Shown piece after piece: positions 11,130 to 23,061 of a DNA stretch of 64,000 nt. Below the pieces are notes generated by a model. That model was not told where the DNA came from and made no database searches. It saw only the letters and a program-made list of their open reading frames with translations. Both the position numbers and the translations under genes were made by a program. The stretch is from Terebella lapidaria (Eukaryota; Annelida; Polychaeta; Terebellida; Terebellidae): positions 39,430,165-39,494,164 of the forward strand of contig OX424564.1 of assembly GCA_949152475.1 (NCBI GenBank), given 5' to 3'. Position 1 is the first letter of the stretch. Each line of letters starts with the position of its first letter.

Positions 11130-12570
11130 GAGCAAATCATGTGTATCTTCCTGTGTACAAATCATGTTTATCTACCTGTTTGCAAGTCATGTGTATCTTC
11201 CTGTGTACAAGTCATACGTATCTTCCTGTGTACAAGTCATGTGTATCTTCCTGTGCACAAGTCATGTGTATCGTCCTGTGTACATGTCATATGTATCTTC
11301 CTGTTTACAAGTCATGTATATCTTCCTGTGTACAAGTCATGTGTCTTCCTGTGTACAAGTCATGTGTATCTTCCTGTGTACAAGTCATGTGTATCTTCCT
11401 GTGTACAAGTCATGTGTATCTTCCTGTGTACAAGTCATATGTATCTTCCTGTTTACAAGTCATGTATATCTTCCTGTGTACAAGTCATGTGTGGCTTCGT
11501 GTGTACAAGTCATGTGTATCTTCCTGTGTACAAGTCATGTGTATCTTCCTGTGTACAAGTCATATGTATCTTCCTGTGTACAAGTCATATGCATCTTCCT
11601 ATTTACAAATCATGTGTATCTTCCTGTGTACAAGTCATGTTTATCTTCCTGTGTACAAGTCATATCTATCTTCCTGTGTACAAGTCCTGAGTATCTTCTT
11701 GTGTACAAGCCATCTGTATCTTTTGTGTACAAGTCATGTGTATCTTCCTGTGTACAAGTCCTATGTATCTTCCTGTGTACAAGTCATATGTATCTTCCTG
11801 TGTACAAGTAATGTGTATATTTTGTGTACAAGCCATGTGTATCTTTTGTGTACAAGTCATGTGTATCTTCCTGTGTACAAGTCATGTGTGTCTTCCTGTG
11901 TACAAGTCATATATGTGTCCTCTCATGTACAAGTCATGTGTATCTTCCTGTGTACAAGTCATATGTATCTTCCTGTGTACAAGTAATGTGTATCTTTTGT
12001 GTACAAGCCATGTGTATCTTTTTGTGTACAAGTCATGTATATCTTCCTGTGTACAAGTCATGTGTATCTTCCTATGTACAAGTCATGTGTGTCTTCCTGT
12101 GTACAAGTCATATGTATCTTCCTGTGTACAAGTAATGTGTATCTTTTGTGTACAAGCCATGTGTATCTTTTTGTGTACAAGTCATGTATATCTTCCTGTG
12201 TACAAGTCATATGTATCTTCCTGTGTACAAGTCATATGTATCTTCCTGTGTACAAGTCATGTGTGTCTCCCTGTGTAGAAGTCATATGTATCTTCCTGTG
12301 TACAAGTCATATGTATCTTTCTGTGTACAAATCATGTGTATCTTCCTGTGTACAAGTCATGTTTATCTTCCTGTGTACAAGTCATATGTATCTTCCTGTG
12401 TACAAGTCATGTGTATATTTTGTTTACAAGTCATGTGTATCTTTTTGTGTACAAGTCATGTATATCTTCCTGTGTACAAGTACATACAGGTTTAACGTGT
12501 ATCTTCCTGATTACAAGTTTTGTGTATCTTCCTGTGTGCAAGTCATGTCGGTCTTTCTGTGTACAAGTTT
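11130..12570. repeat. Minisatellite of 25-bp units, about 57 copies
   Basis: The unit is TGTGTATCTTCCTGTGTACA plus AGTCA. Variants include ATATGTAT and TAATGTGTAT. A higher-order pattern is visible: the block with AAGTAATGTGTATCTTTTG then AAGCCATGTG recurs at about 11806, 11981 and 12130. Since 25 is not a multiple of three and the unit lacks stops on the plus strand, it gives long overlapping plus-strand ORFs that are not genes. Its right end includes a unit with GTGTGCAAGTCATGTCGGTC, intermediate between this array and the 37-bp array. Confidence 0.95.
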
Positions 12571-12683
12571 TAAGATATCTTTTCCCAAATTTTTCGGAAA
12601 GATTTGACTGTAAACTGGACAACGGACGAATGAGGGATGCAACGGCATGACAATAGGTTATCGGACCATATGTCCGGTAGCCT
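12571..12683 (+). mobile_element. Family 1-type element tail
   Basis: After the minisatellite comes the usual family 1 3' region (AAGATATCTTTTCCCAAAT...GGAAAGATT), a short ACGGACG stretch, and a terminal hairpin GGTTATCGGACC-ATA-TGTCCGGTAGCC at 12656-12682. This puts both minisatellites and the GC island between an element head/body on the left and an element tail on the right. Confidence 0.6.
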
Positions 12684-12874
12684 GAAGACAGAGTTTGTTG
12701 TATGCATATATGTAAAGTCTACCAGTACATGTGTGTTTACTACCTCTGTCTACACCACCGTCCACTGGTTTGAAATTTTTGTTTGAAAGTCATGTTTTGT
12801 GTGAAAGCCCGATCTGGATACAATGTTGGTTTGTAGTATGTGCATTTTATTTACATTTGTATATGTGACTATAA
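12684..12874. other. Short unassigned spacer
   Basis: About 190 bp between the family 1-type tail and a family 2 head; nothing recognised. Confidence 0.4.
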
Positions 12875-14056
12875 CTAGAATCTTCCGGTCACCTACGACC
12901 GCTTGGGTGTATCCCCCGTAGCACTATCATTCCTCTTGCCCAAAATATATTGCTAATAAGTGTGAAAAACTAGAACAAGGAGAAATTATCAGAGAAATGT
13001 AAAATCTCAAGTCACAACTGTTTTTTTCCCCATCAAAATTGCTGCAATAATCTTTCAAGGTTATTGAAGGTTGAATTCAAGATCACCACTGAAACCACTA
13101 CATATGAATGTCCATTTCGTCATGTTCGATAACAAAAACGAATTCACAGCCAGATCAAACTATTCACCTAGTTATATTTCAACTCAGGATTTCTGACATA
13201 CTTGGTTCCAAGTTGCAATTCAAAGTAAAAATTGACCAAAACTGCATTTCAAGATAACGAAATTGGAGCCAGATCGAACTTTCACCATAAGTTATATATC
13301 AACTCATAATATGTGACAAACTTGTTTCCAAGTTGAAATTCAAAGTAAAAGTTGACCAAAACTGCATTTCAAGATGACGAAATTGGAGCCAGATTGAACT
13401 TTTTACTATAAGTTATATTTTTACTCATAATATGTATCAAACGTGGTTTCAAGTTGAAATTCAGAGTAAAAGTTGACCAAAACTGCATTTCAAGATGATG
13501 AAATTCGGGCCAGATCAATATTTCAGTAAAAATAAGGTTAACTTATTCAGTTACACCCAAATATCTCTACTGAACAAAACCTTAAACCTTGTTGAGCTCA
13601 ATAATAAATGTTTCTCGTCTTAACTATTATTATTGAAGTCAATGATAGATTTAACTAGCAAAAATAATGTTAACTTAATTGGTTTGTTAACTTATTTGGT
13701 TACAGCCATAACATCTTAACTATTTTAATTGTGGTCTATAATAGACTTAACTAGTAAAATTAAGGTTAACTTATTCGATTATATCGATCTGTTTTCACTA
13801 AAAACATCAGTTCTCTATTCTGAAGAATCCAGCGCTATTTGTTTTCATAGTACAGGGTATTGGATTGATCACAGATGTTCAAGTCGGTATTTTAATGGTA
13901 GTCCGTTAACTAATTAATATTTATTCGATCGTTCTGAAAAACGATAGGTTTCGTGTGAGGGTCTCTCTCTCCGAGTCTGTGCGATTTCATCATCATTCAT
14001 TGAAAACTCCCACTCGTAGAGCGTTCACAAGCCATGTGTGTTAAACAGGCTAATTA
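12875..14056 (+). mobile_element. Family 2 element (outer copy), 5' part
   Basis: The head at 12875 begins CTAGAATCTTCCGGTC, with a hairpin equivalent to CGGTCG-CCTA-CGACCG (one arm mutated), then CTTGG and the TIR GTGTATCCCCCG. Inside are about 110-bp tandem units (CAAGTTGAAATTCAAAGTAAAA) and then about 145-bp units (TTAACTTATTCGGTTACA). It is interrupted at about 14056 and resumes at 20091. Confidence 0.75.
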
Positions 14057-15230
14057 AGGCATTTCGGCAGAAATGCCTTTATGGTTTTAGCAGAATTTTT
14101 TTTTTTTTTTCTTTTTTTTTTTTTTCTTTTTTTTCTTCTTCCGCCACTTTTGGTTTCCGGACGATAACTTTAGATTGCCTTGACGGATCCTCGTCAAATT
14201 TTCACCACAAGTCAGAAATGATATGTGGAAGAACCCTATTCTTTTTGAGCCGGATCCGAGGTCCGTGAGGTCCGTGAGGATGAAATCAAGGCTAATTTTG
14301 AGACTTGGTTTCCGGACGATAACTGGAAAAATATTTACGCAATAGTTGCAGAACTCTGCATGGAGGTTCATATGCCACCATGCAAGAACCCTATTGATTT
14401 TGGGATCGATCCGTCAAACGACCTTTGACCTAGAGGTCGAAATAATTTTTTGCTGATTCATCCTTGAGGCTTCCTGCATATCTCAGAAACCGTGCATCGT
14501 AGAGCGAAACGGACGTTATTTTCGGACTCGTCGCCCTAGACAAACATCTCTAGGGTGTATTATTTTTTTTGATCCGGCTCCGAGGTCCGTGAGGTCCTTG
14601 AGGATGAAATCGAGGCTGATCTTGAAACTTGGTTTCCGGACAATAACTCGAAAAATATTCAGGCAATAGTTGCAGAATTTTGCACGGAGGTTTATATATC
14701 AACAGGGAAGAACCCTATTGATTTTGGGATCGATACGTCAAACGACCTTTGACCTAGAGGTCGAAATAATTTTTTGCTGAGTCATCCTTGAGGCATCCTG
14801 CATATCTCGGAAACGGTGCGTCGTAGAGCGAAACGGACGTTATTTTCGGACTCGTCGCCCTAGACAAACATGTCTAAGGGGTATTATGGATGAACTTTGA
14901 CCTTGACCCGAATTTTTTTTGCCGAGTCGGCATTTTTCGTTTTCGTCGATATCTCGGAAACGGTGCTTCGTAGAGCGAAACGGACGTTATTTTCGGACTC
15001 GTCGCCCTAGACAAACATGTCTACGGGGTATTATGGATGAACTTTGACCTTGACCCCAAATTTTTTTGCCGAGTCTGCATTTTTCGTTTTCGTCGATATC
15101 TCGGGAACGGTGTGTCGTAGAGCGAAACGGACGTTATTTTCGGACTCGTCGCCCTAGACAAACATGTCTTAAGGGTATTATGGATGAACTTTCACCTTGA
15201 CACGAAATTTTTTTGCCGAGTCGGCATTTT

Positions 15231-18200
15231 TAGGTTACCGGACCTATGGTCCGATAACCTATTGGCATGGCGTTGCGTCCGTCGTCGGTCGTCCGTCGTC
15301 ATCCACATTTTTATCTTTTTTGTTTACAGGCGAATTTTTCTGAAATTTTGCACAAAAATACTTAAAAACTAGACGCTTCCGGTCGCCTACGACCGCTTGG
15401 GTGTATCCCCCGTAGCCCTATCATCTCTGTTGCCCCAAATATATCACTGTCAAGTGTGAAAAACTAGAGCAAGGGCTAAAAAAGATTACCAGAGAAATGT
15501 TAAATCTCAAGTCACAACTGTTTTCTTTTCCCCACCAAAATTGCTGCACTGATTTTCCGAGGTTATTGAAGGTCGAATTCAAAATCACCACTGAAATCTC
15601 TTTATATGAATTTCCTTTCGACATGTTTGATAAAATAACGAAAATACAGATAGATAAATCTTTTCACCTATTTATATTTCAACTCAGAATATTTTACAAA
15701 CTTGGTTCCAAGTTGAAATTCAAAGTAAAATTTGACCAAAAATGCATTTCAAGATGACAAAATTGGAGCTAGATTGAACTTCTCACCATAAGTTATATTT
15801 CGATCCATTATACATGTATGTGCCAAACATGGTTTCAAGTTGAAATTCAAAGTAAAAGGTAATCAAAACTGCATTTCAAGATGACAAAATTGGAGCCAGA
15901 TCAAACTTTTCGTCATGAGTTATATTTTAACTCATAATACCTGCCCAACTTGATTTCAAGTTGAAATTCAAACTAAAAGTTGACCAAAACTGCATTTTAA
16001 GATGACGAAATTGAACCTAGATCAAACTTTTCGCCATGAGTTATATTTCAACTCATAATATGTGCCAAACTTGGTATTAAGTTGAAATTCAATGTAAAAG
16101 TTGACCAAAACTGCATTTCAAGATGACGAAATTGGAGCCAGATAGAACTTTTCGTCATAAGTTATATTTTAACTCATATGTGCCAAACTTGGTTTCAAGT
16201 TGAAATTCAAGCTAAAAGTTTACCAAAACTGCATTTCAAGATGAAGAACTTGGAGCCAGATCGAACTTTTCATCATAAGTTATATTTTAACTCATAATAT
16301 GTGCCAAACTTGGTTTCAAGTTGAAATTCAAACTAAAAATTGACCAAAACTGCATTTCAAGATGACGAAAATGGAGCCAGATCGAACTTTTCACCATAAG
16401 TTATATTTCGACTCATAATATGTGCCAAACATGCTTTCAAGTTGAAATTCAAAGTAAAAGTTGACCAAAACTGCATTTCAAGATGACAAAATTGGAGCCA
16501 GATCGAATTTTTCACCATAAGTTATATTTTAACTCATAATTTGAGCCAAACATGGTCTCAAGTTGAAATTCAAAGTAAAAGTTGATCAATGTTTTCATAA
16601 AAAGCTATTGTGATCAATAATAAACTTAACTAGCAAAAAAATAATGTTGACTTATTTGGTCACAGCCAAAAAATCTCTACTGGACAAAGCCTTCACCTTG
16701 TTGAGCCCAATAATAAATATTTCTTGTCTTAACTATTTTCATTGTGGTCAATAATAGACTTAACATGTAAAAATAAAGTTAACTTATTCGGTTACACCCA
16801 GAAATTTCTACCGGACAAAACCTTAACCTTGTTGAGCTCAATAATAATTGTTTCTCATCTTAACTATTTTTATTGAGGTCAATAATAGACTTAACTAGCA
16901 AAAAAAATGTTAACTTATTTGGTTACAGACATAAAATGTCTACTTGACCAAAACTTTACCTTGTTGAGCCCAATAATAAATATTTCTTGTCTTAACTATT
17001 TTTATTGTGGTCAATAATAGACTAAACTAGTAAAAATAATGTGAACTTATTCAGTACACCCATGAAATCTGTACTGGACATACTTTCACCTTGTTGAGCT
17101 TAATAATAAATATTTCTCATCTTAACTATTTTTATTGTGGTCAATAATAGACTTAACTATTTTTATTGTGGTCAATAATAGACTTAACTAGTGAAAATAA
17201 TGTTAACTTATTCGGTTACACCAATGAAATTTGTACTGGACAAAACATTTACCTTGTTGAGGTTAATAATAAATATTTCTTGTCTTAACTATTTTTATTG
17301 TGGTCAATAATAGACTTAACTATTAAAAATAATGTTAACTTATTCAGTTACACCCATGAAATTTGTACTGGACAAAACCTTTACCTTGTTGAGCTTAATA
17401 ATAAACGTTTCTCGTCTTAACTATTTTTATTGTGGACAATAATAGACTTAACTAATAAAACTAATGTTAACTTATTCAGTAATATTGTCCTGTTTTCACT
17501 GAAAACTTCAGTTCTCCATTCTGAACAAGAAACTAGTGTCATTACCTTCCACTGTACAGGCTATTGGAATGATCGTACATGTCAAAATGGATATTTAAAA
17601 ATTCTGTAATAAGTTAGGCTGTTAACATATTAGTATTTATATGATCATTCCAAAAAACGATTGGTTTCGTGTGACAGCCCTTCCCAACAACACTTCCAAA
17701 TATTATCGAGATTCGTCAAAAATTGCCATCTGTAGAGCGTTCACAAGCCATATGTCTCAAACAGGCTGTTTTCAATGCAAAATGTGTCCCCAAACGACCA
17801 ATTCAGTTGCCACGGCAACCAAAATCGATTGGTGTCGGGATCTTACCATAATATATGTGCCTGCGAAAAATAATGGTGATCGGGTGAGAATTGCGGCCTA
17901 TAGCGCGTTCACAAGCCATGTGTCTCAAACAGGCTGTTTTTAATGCAAAATGTGTCCCCAAACGACCAATTCAGTTGCCACGGCAACCAAAATCGATTGG
18001 TGTCGGGATCTTACCATTATATATGTGCCTGCAAAAAATAATGGTGATCGGATGAGAATTGCGGCCTGAAGCGTTCACAAGAAAATCTCTGCGGACGCGG
18101 ACGACGAAGCCAAATCCATAGTATCCGCCGAACTTTGTTCGGGGGATACAATAATTCAAGAAGGAGGTATTTTTTAGTTTTTTGATTTTCGCATTTTTTT

Positions 18201-19302
18201 CAAAATGGCGGCCGTTTTCGACGAAAAATGCCTGATTTTGGATTTGGCAGCCATTTTCTCAAAATCTGTTCAGTAACATTTTTTCCTTTTGATAAATAAC
18301 ACTCCTCATATGTACTCCTATGATATCTATGAATTTCGTTGCGCTTGAATCGCTCGAAGTGGGCCATTTTGGCCCAAACTCAGCTCAAAAGGGACTTTCC
18401 CATCTTAAATTCTCCTATGCTTTATAATGGGACACATTATGCCTAATATCTCACTTGATATTGAGATTAGAGACTAGGAATCAATTGTGGACCTATAGGA
18501 AATGATATATGCTGAATATTCTCGTGACCTTGAATTTGACCTCTGACCTCAGTTTCAAGGTCAGAGCACAAAATGGCTTATATCTCGCTTATTATCGACT
18601 CTACAGCTTAGGAATCAATTGTGGACATATAGGAAATGATATATGCTGAATATTCTGATGACCTTGATTTGACCTTCGACCTCATTTTCAAGGTCACAGG
18701 ACAAAATGGCTAATATCTCGCTTGTTATCGACTTTACAGCTTAGCAATCAATTATGAACATATAAGAAATGATATATGCAGATTATTGTCATGACCTTGA
18801 ATTTGACCTTTGACCTCATTTTCAAGGTCACAGGACAAAATGGCTAATATCTCACTTATTATCGATTTTACAGCTTAGGAATCAATTGTGGACATATAGG
18901 AAATGATATATGCTGAATATTCTCGTGACCTTGAATTTGACCTCTGACCTCATTTCCAAGGTCCAAGGACAAACTGGCTCATATGTTGCTCCTCTATTGA
19001 CTGTATGGCTTGGGAATCAATTGTGGACATGATATACATGATATAGAAAATGATATACACTGAATATTTTGATGACCTTGAATTTGACCTTTGCCCCTTC
19101 ATTTTCAAGGCTACAGCATAAAATTGCTAATATCTCTCTGATTATTGAACTTACAGCTTAGCAATCAACTGTGGACATGATATATGCTTAATGTTATATA
19201 TGCTGAATATTCTCTTGACCTTGAATTCAACCAGTTACCTAACTAACACCTAAAATATTAAACATTATCCGGTAACCTATCTTTAACCCTTGACCTAATT
19301 TT
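15231..19302 (-). mobile_element. Family 1 element (subfamily A4), minus orientation
   Basis: The reverse-complement tail hairpin (GGTTACCGGACC, TAT loop, GGTCCGATAACC) is at 15233-15259, followed by a CGTCGTCC microsatellite. The head in reverse (ATTATCCGGTAACC...AACCCTTGACCTAA) ends at 19302. Family 4 sequence resumes right after it at TTTTCGTTTTCGTCG. The interior from 18152 on holds the usual 134-bp family 1 units in reverse. It is split by a family 2 element at 15369-18151. Confidence 0.75.
15369..18151 (+). mobile_element. Family 2 element, complete inner copy
   Basis: The head CTAGACGCTTCCGG has the hairpin CGGTCG-CCTA-CGACCG and the TIR GTGTATCCCCCG. Then come about 110-bp units (15650-16590), about 145-bp units (16600-17500) and a terminal region with repeats of GCGTTCACAAGCCAT. 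A GCGGACGCGGACG stretch precedes the tail hairpin GTATCCGCCGAAC-TTT-GTTCGGGGGATAC (18121-18149) and AA. The flanks CTTAAAAA and TAATTC join to the uninterrupted family 1 sequence seen in other copies, so insertion was between A and T with no target duplication, as for Helitron-type transposition. Confidence 0.85.
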
Positions 19303-19596
19303 CGTTTTCGTCGATATCTCGGAAACGGTGCTTCGTAGAGCGAAACGGACGTTATTTTCGGACTCGTCGCCCTAGACAAACATGTCTAAGGGGTATTATG
19401 GATGAACTTTGACCTTGACCCCAAATTTTTTTGCCGAGTCGGCATTTTTCGTTTTCGTCAATATCTCGGGAACGGTGTGTCGTAGAGCCAAACGGACATT
19501 ATTTTCGGACTCGTCGCCCTAGACAAACATGTCTAAGGGGTATTACGGATGAACTTTGACCTTGACCCGAAATTTTTTTGCCGAGTCAGCATTTTT

Positions 19597-19727
19597 AATG
19601 TTATGTTATGCTTAATGTTATATATGCTGAATATTCTCTTGACCTTGAATTCAACCAGTGACCTGGCTAACACCTAAAATATTAAACATTGTCCGGTAAC
19701 CTATCTTTGGCCCTTGGCCTAATTTTC
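19597..19727 (-). mobile_element. Second family 1 (A4) head piece, part of a 424-bp tandem duplication
   Basis: The reverse head (ACATTGTCCGGTAACC...GCCCTTGGCCTAA) and its adjoining 90 bp repeat sequence found 424 bp to the left (19184-19302), each copy followed by family 4 units. Several differences separate the copies, so the duplication is not recent. Confidence 0.6.
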
Positions 19728-20090
19728 GTTTTCGTCGATATCTCGGAAACGGTGCGTCGTAGAGCGAAACGGACGTTATTTTCGGACTTTTCGCTCTAGA
19801 CAACATTTATCTTATATGTATTATGGATGAACTTTGACCTTGACTAAAAAATGTTTTGCCAAGTTGGCATGTTTAGTTTTCGTCGATATCTCGGAAACAC
19901 TGAGTCGTAGAGCGAAACAGACTTTTTTTTCGGACTCGTCGCCCTAGACAAACATGTCTAAGGGGTATTATTTTAACGCTAAATTTTTTTGCGGAGTCAA
20001 CATTTTTCATTTTCGTCGATATCTAGTATATATTATAAATTAATCATCACACCGAAATGCCTCCAAGGCATCTTTAGGCTTTGACGTCTA

Positions 20091-20312
20091 GTTTGAGCAC
20101 AAAATGTGTCGCCAATCGGCCAATTTGGTTGCTATGGCAACCAAAATTGATAGGTGTCGTGATCTCACCATAGGACATGTCCATATAAAATATTATCAAA
20201 ATCGGTTCGGATTTGCAAGCTGTAGCGCGTTCACAAGCAAGTGTCTGCGGACGCGGACGCGACGCGACGATCGTAAATCCATAGTATCCTCCGAACTTTG
20301 TTCGGGGGATAC
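20091..20312 (+). mobile_element. Family 2 element (outer copy), 3' part
   Basis: Resumes at GTTTGAGCACAAAATGTG, the sequence that follows AAACAGGCTAA in the uninterrupted family 2 copy at 24889-26476. It ends with GCGGACGCGGACGCG and the hairpin GTATCCTCCGAAC-TTT-GTTCGGGGGATAC (20284-20312). Confidence 0.8.
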
Positions 20313-21317
20313 AATAAACAAATATTCATTCATTCAACAAATTTTATTTTTGAAAGAAAACATACAATAAAACAAACAAGTGCAATCTTCACTCCTACAG
20401 AGGTTTTAAACACTCTTTCGGTGATAACTGGCTCTTGTGGTGAAAACATGTGAGAATGTAACGACAGCAAGAAGTGAATTGAACAAAAATGGAAAAAAGA
20501 CCATTAAAACTAGGTAATCAAGTGTGTGCATTGAGTGTCTTCATAACCCCAATAGAATCTGATATGATTTTAGTTTTTGAATATGATATTGAAAGCTGTA
20601 TTTTTTGCATTCCGGTGACGGTCCTGGGATCGCTGTTGTTGAAAAGCGTATACTATCAGTGTATATCGAGGAAAATATGAAGTTTATTCCTCACAGAAGT
20701 GCTCTGAGCCAAAGGGAATATATGGGATGCAACTGGTGTTGTTAAACTTGAAGGAAAAGTAACATAATTAATTTTCATTTGTTGACAACACACTCTTGTG
20801 GTGTAAATAACTCTTGTGGCAAACATTCCTTACAAAGAACTCTTCCGGATCACTTCCTGAAATATATAGATTAATTGTGACCCTTTCACACTTTGTTTCA
20901 GAAAGGGATTATAAATGTATGCATAAAATAATTTGTCTATAGATACAAAACATTTGTAGAGTGCTACATGTGTTAAATTCTGACACATGCAATCAAGAAG
21001 AAACAAATTCTTACAAATCAAGAAGAAAACTGTGACGCACTCTATACCCGACACAACTAGGTACTGGCGAGTATTAATTTTTGTGCCAAATAATTGATTA
21101 ATTATTGTTCACACAGGGCCTATCGTGTGTATTTATGTGACATGTATTCTACATTAAAGTTAAAGGTCGTTATAGCCAGTAAGCATGAGATACAAGATTG
21201 TTTGAAATGATGGATGAACTATAAATCTCAGCATGCCTAATAATATATGTAGGCAGGGTTCAGAAGGCAGGGTTTAGTTGTCAACATACGCTCCTGAACA
21301 GTGCCTTGTAAAAAAAA
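20313..21317. other. AT-rich interval, no gene recognised
   Basis: About 1 kb without a recognised gene or element terminus. CTCTTGTGG occurs three times (near 20430, 20792 and 20811). A 63-codon plus-strand ORF at 20489 has no recognisable features. Confidence 0.4.
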
Positions 21318-23061
21318 TTAGCCCAATGGGCTAGAAAGGTTACCGGAGAAATATACAGAGTTAAGCCGAGAAAGTTGAAGGTCAAATTCAAGGTGACCAC
21401 TGAAATCGCCATATCTCTAACCTTGAAAATGGGATCAAAGCTTAAATTCTAGATCACCAAACTATTCAGCATACATCATTTCCTATATGTTCACTATGGC
21501 CCCTAAGCTGTAAATTTGATAATAAGCGAGATATAAGCCACTTTGTAATCTGACTGAAAATAAAATGACTGACCTTGAAATTTAGGTCAAAGGTCAAATT
21601 CAATATCATTAAAATATTCAGAATATATCATTTCCTATATATGTTCACAATTGATTCCTAAGCTGTAAAGTCGATAATAAGCGAGATATTAGCCATTTTG
21701 TCCTGTTAACCTTGAAAATGAGGTCAAAAGTCAAATTCAAGGTCACTAGAATATTCAGCATATATCATTTCATATATGTTCACAATTGATTTCTAAGCTG
21801 TAAAGGCGCTAATAAGCAAGATATTGGCCATTTTGTCCTGTGACCTTGAAAATGAGGTCAAAGGTCAAATTCAAGGTTATGAGAATATTCGGCATATATC
21901 ATTTCCTATATGTTCACAATTGATTCCTCAGCTGTAAAGTCGATAATAAGCGAGATATTAGCAATTTTGTCCTGTGACCTTGGAAATGAGGTCAAAGGTC
22001 AAATTTAAGGTCATGAGAATATTCAGCATATATCATTTCCTATATGTTAACAATTGATTCCTAAGCTGTAAAGTCGATAATAAGCGAGATACTAGCCATT
22101 TTGTCATGTGACCTTGAAAATGAGGTCAAAGGTCAAATTCAAGGTCATGAGAATTTTCAGCATATATCATTTCCTATATGTTCACAATTGATTCCTAAGC
22201 TGTAAAGTCGCTAATAAGCAAGATATTGGCCGTTTTGTCCTGTGACCTAAAATGAGGTCAAAGGTCAAATTCAAGGTCACGAGAATTTTCAGCATATATC
22301 ATTTCCTATATGTTCACAATCGATTCCTAAGCTGTAAAGTCGCTAATAAGCAAGATATTGGCCATTTTGTCCTGTGACCTTGAAAATGAGGTCAAAGCTC
22401 AAATTCAAGGCCACGAGAATATTCAGCATATATCATTTCCTATATGTTCACAATTGATTCCTAAGCTGTAAAGTCGATAATAAGCGAGATATTAGCAATT
22501 TTGTCCTGCGACCTTGGAAATGAGGTCAAAGGTCAAATTCAAGGTCACGAAAATATTCAGCATATATCATTTCCTAAATGTTCACAATTGATTCCTAAAC
22601 TGTAAAGTCGATAATAAGCGAGATATTAGCCATTTTGTCATGTGACCTTGAAAATGAGGTCAAAGGTCAAATTCAAGGTCACAAGAATATTCAGCATATA
22701 TCATTTCCTATATGTTCACAACTGATTCCTAAGCTGTAAAGTGGATAATAAGCGAGATATTAGCCATTTCGTCCTGTGACCTTGAAAATGAGGTCAAAAG
22801 TCAAATTCAAGGTCACGAGAATATTCAGCATATATCATTTCCTATATGTCCACAATTCATTCCTAGTCTCTAATTTCAATATTAAGTGAGATATTAGGCT
22901 TAATGTGTGCCATTATAAAGCATAGGAAAATTTAACATGGGAAAGTCACATTTGGGCCGAGTTTGGGCCCAAAATGGCCCACTTCAAGCGATTCAAGCGC
23001 AACGAAATTTAAACATGTCACAGGGGTACATATGAGGAGTGTTTTTCATCAATAAGAAAAA
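21318..23061 (+). mobile_element. Family 1 element, subfamily A1, first segment
   Basis: The head TTAGCCC-AAT-GGGCTAG at 21318 is followed by GGTTACCGGAG. The interior is a run of 134-bp units (TCATTTCCTATATGTTCACA, AAGCGAGATATTAGCC, TGACCTTGAAAATGAGG). It breaks at 23061 in an A run after CATCAATAAG and appears to resume at 40786, after more than 17 kb of nested elements. Confidence 0.7.

Larger units (their letters stand above)
14057..20090 (-). mobile_element. Family 4 element, interrupted by nested elements
   Basis: Read on the minus strand it starts CTAGACGTC at 20090, has a small hairpin (ATGCC-TTGG-AGGCAT), and its TIR AGGCATTTCGG is matched by CCGAAATGCCT at the other end. That end is the perfect hairpin GGCATTTC/GAAATGCC (14058-14077). 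The interior has two units of about 350 bp (14260-14760) and about 145-bp units around GATATCTCGGAAACGGTG (14800-15230, 19303-19600, 19730-20030). A T-rich tract lies at 14097-14133. It sits inside the family 2 copy and holds a minus-strand family 1 element at 15231-19302. Confidence 0.65.

Noticed and set aside
6036-12570. CRISPR array
   Set aside because: Repeats are contiguous without unique spacers, and the genome is eukaryotic.
11062-12650. Plus-strand ORFs of 100-281 codons (Cys/Val/Ser-rich repeats)
   Set aside because: Produced by the 25-bp tandem repeat read in shifting frames.
14097-14133. Poly-T tract as the poly-A tail of a minus-strand retrocopy
   Set aside because: It lies within family 4 just inside its terminal hairpin, and no retrocopied gene follows it.
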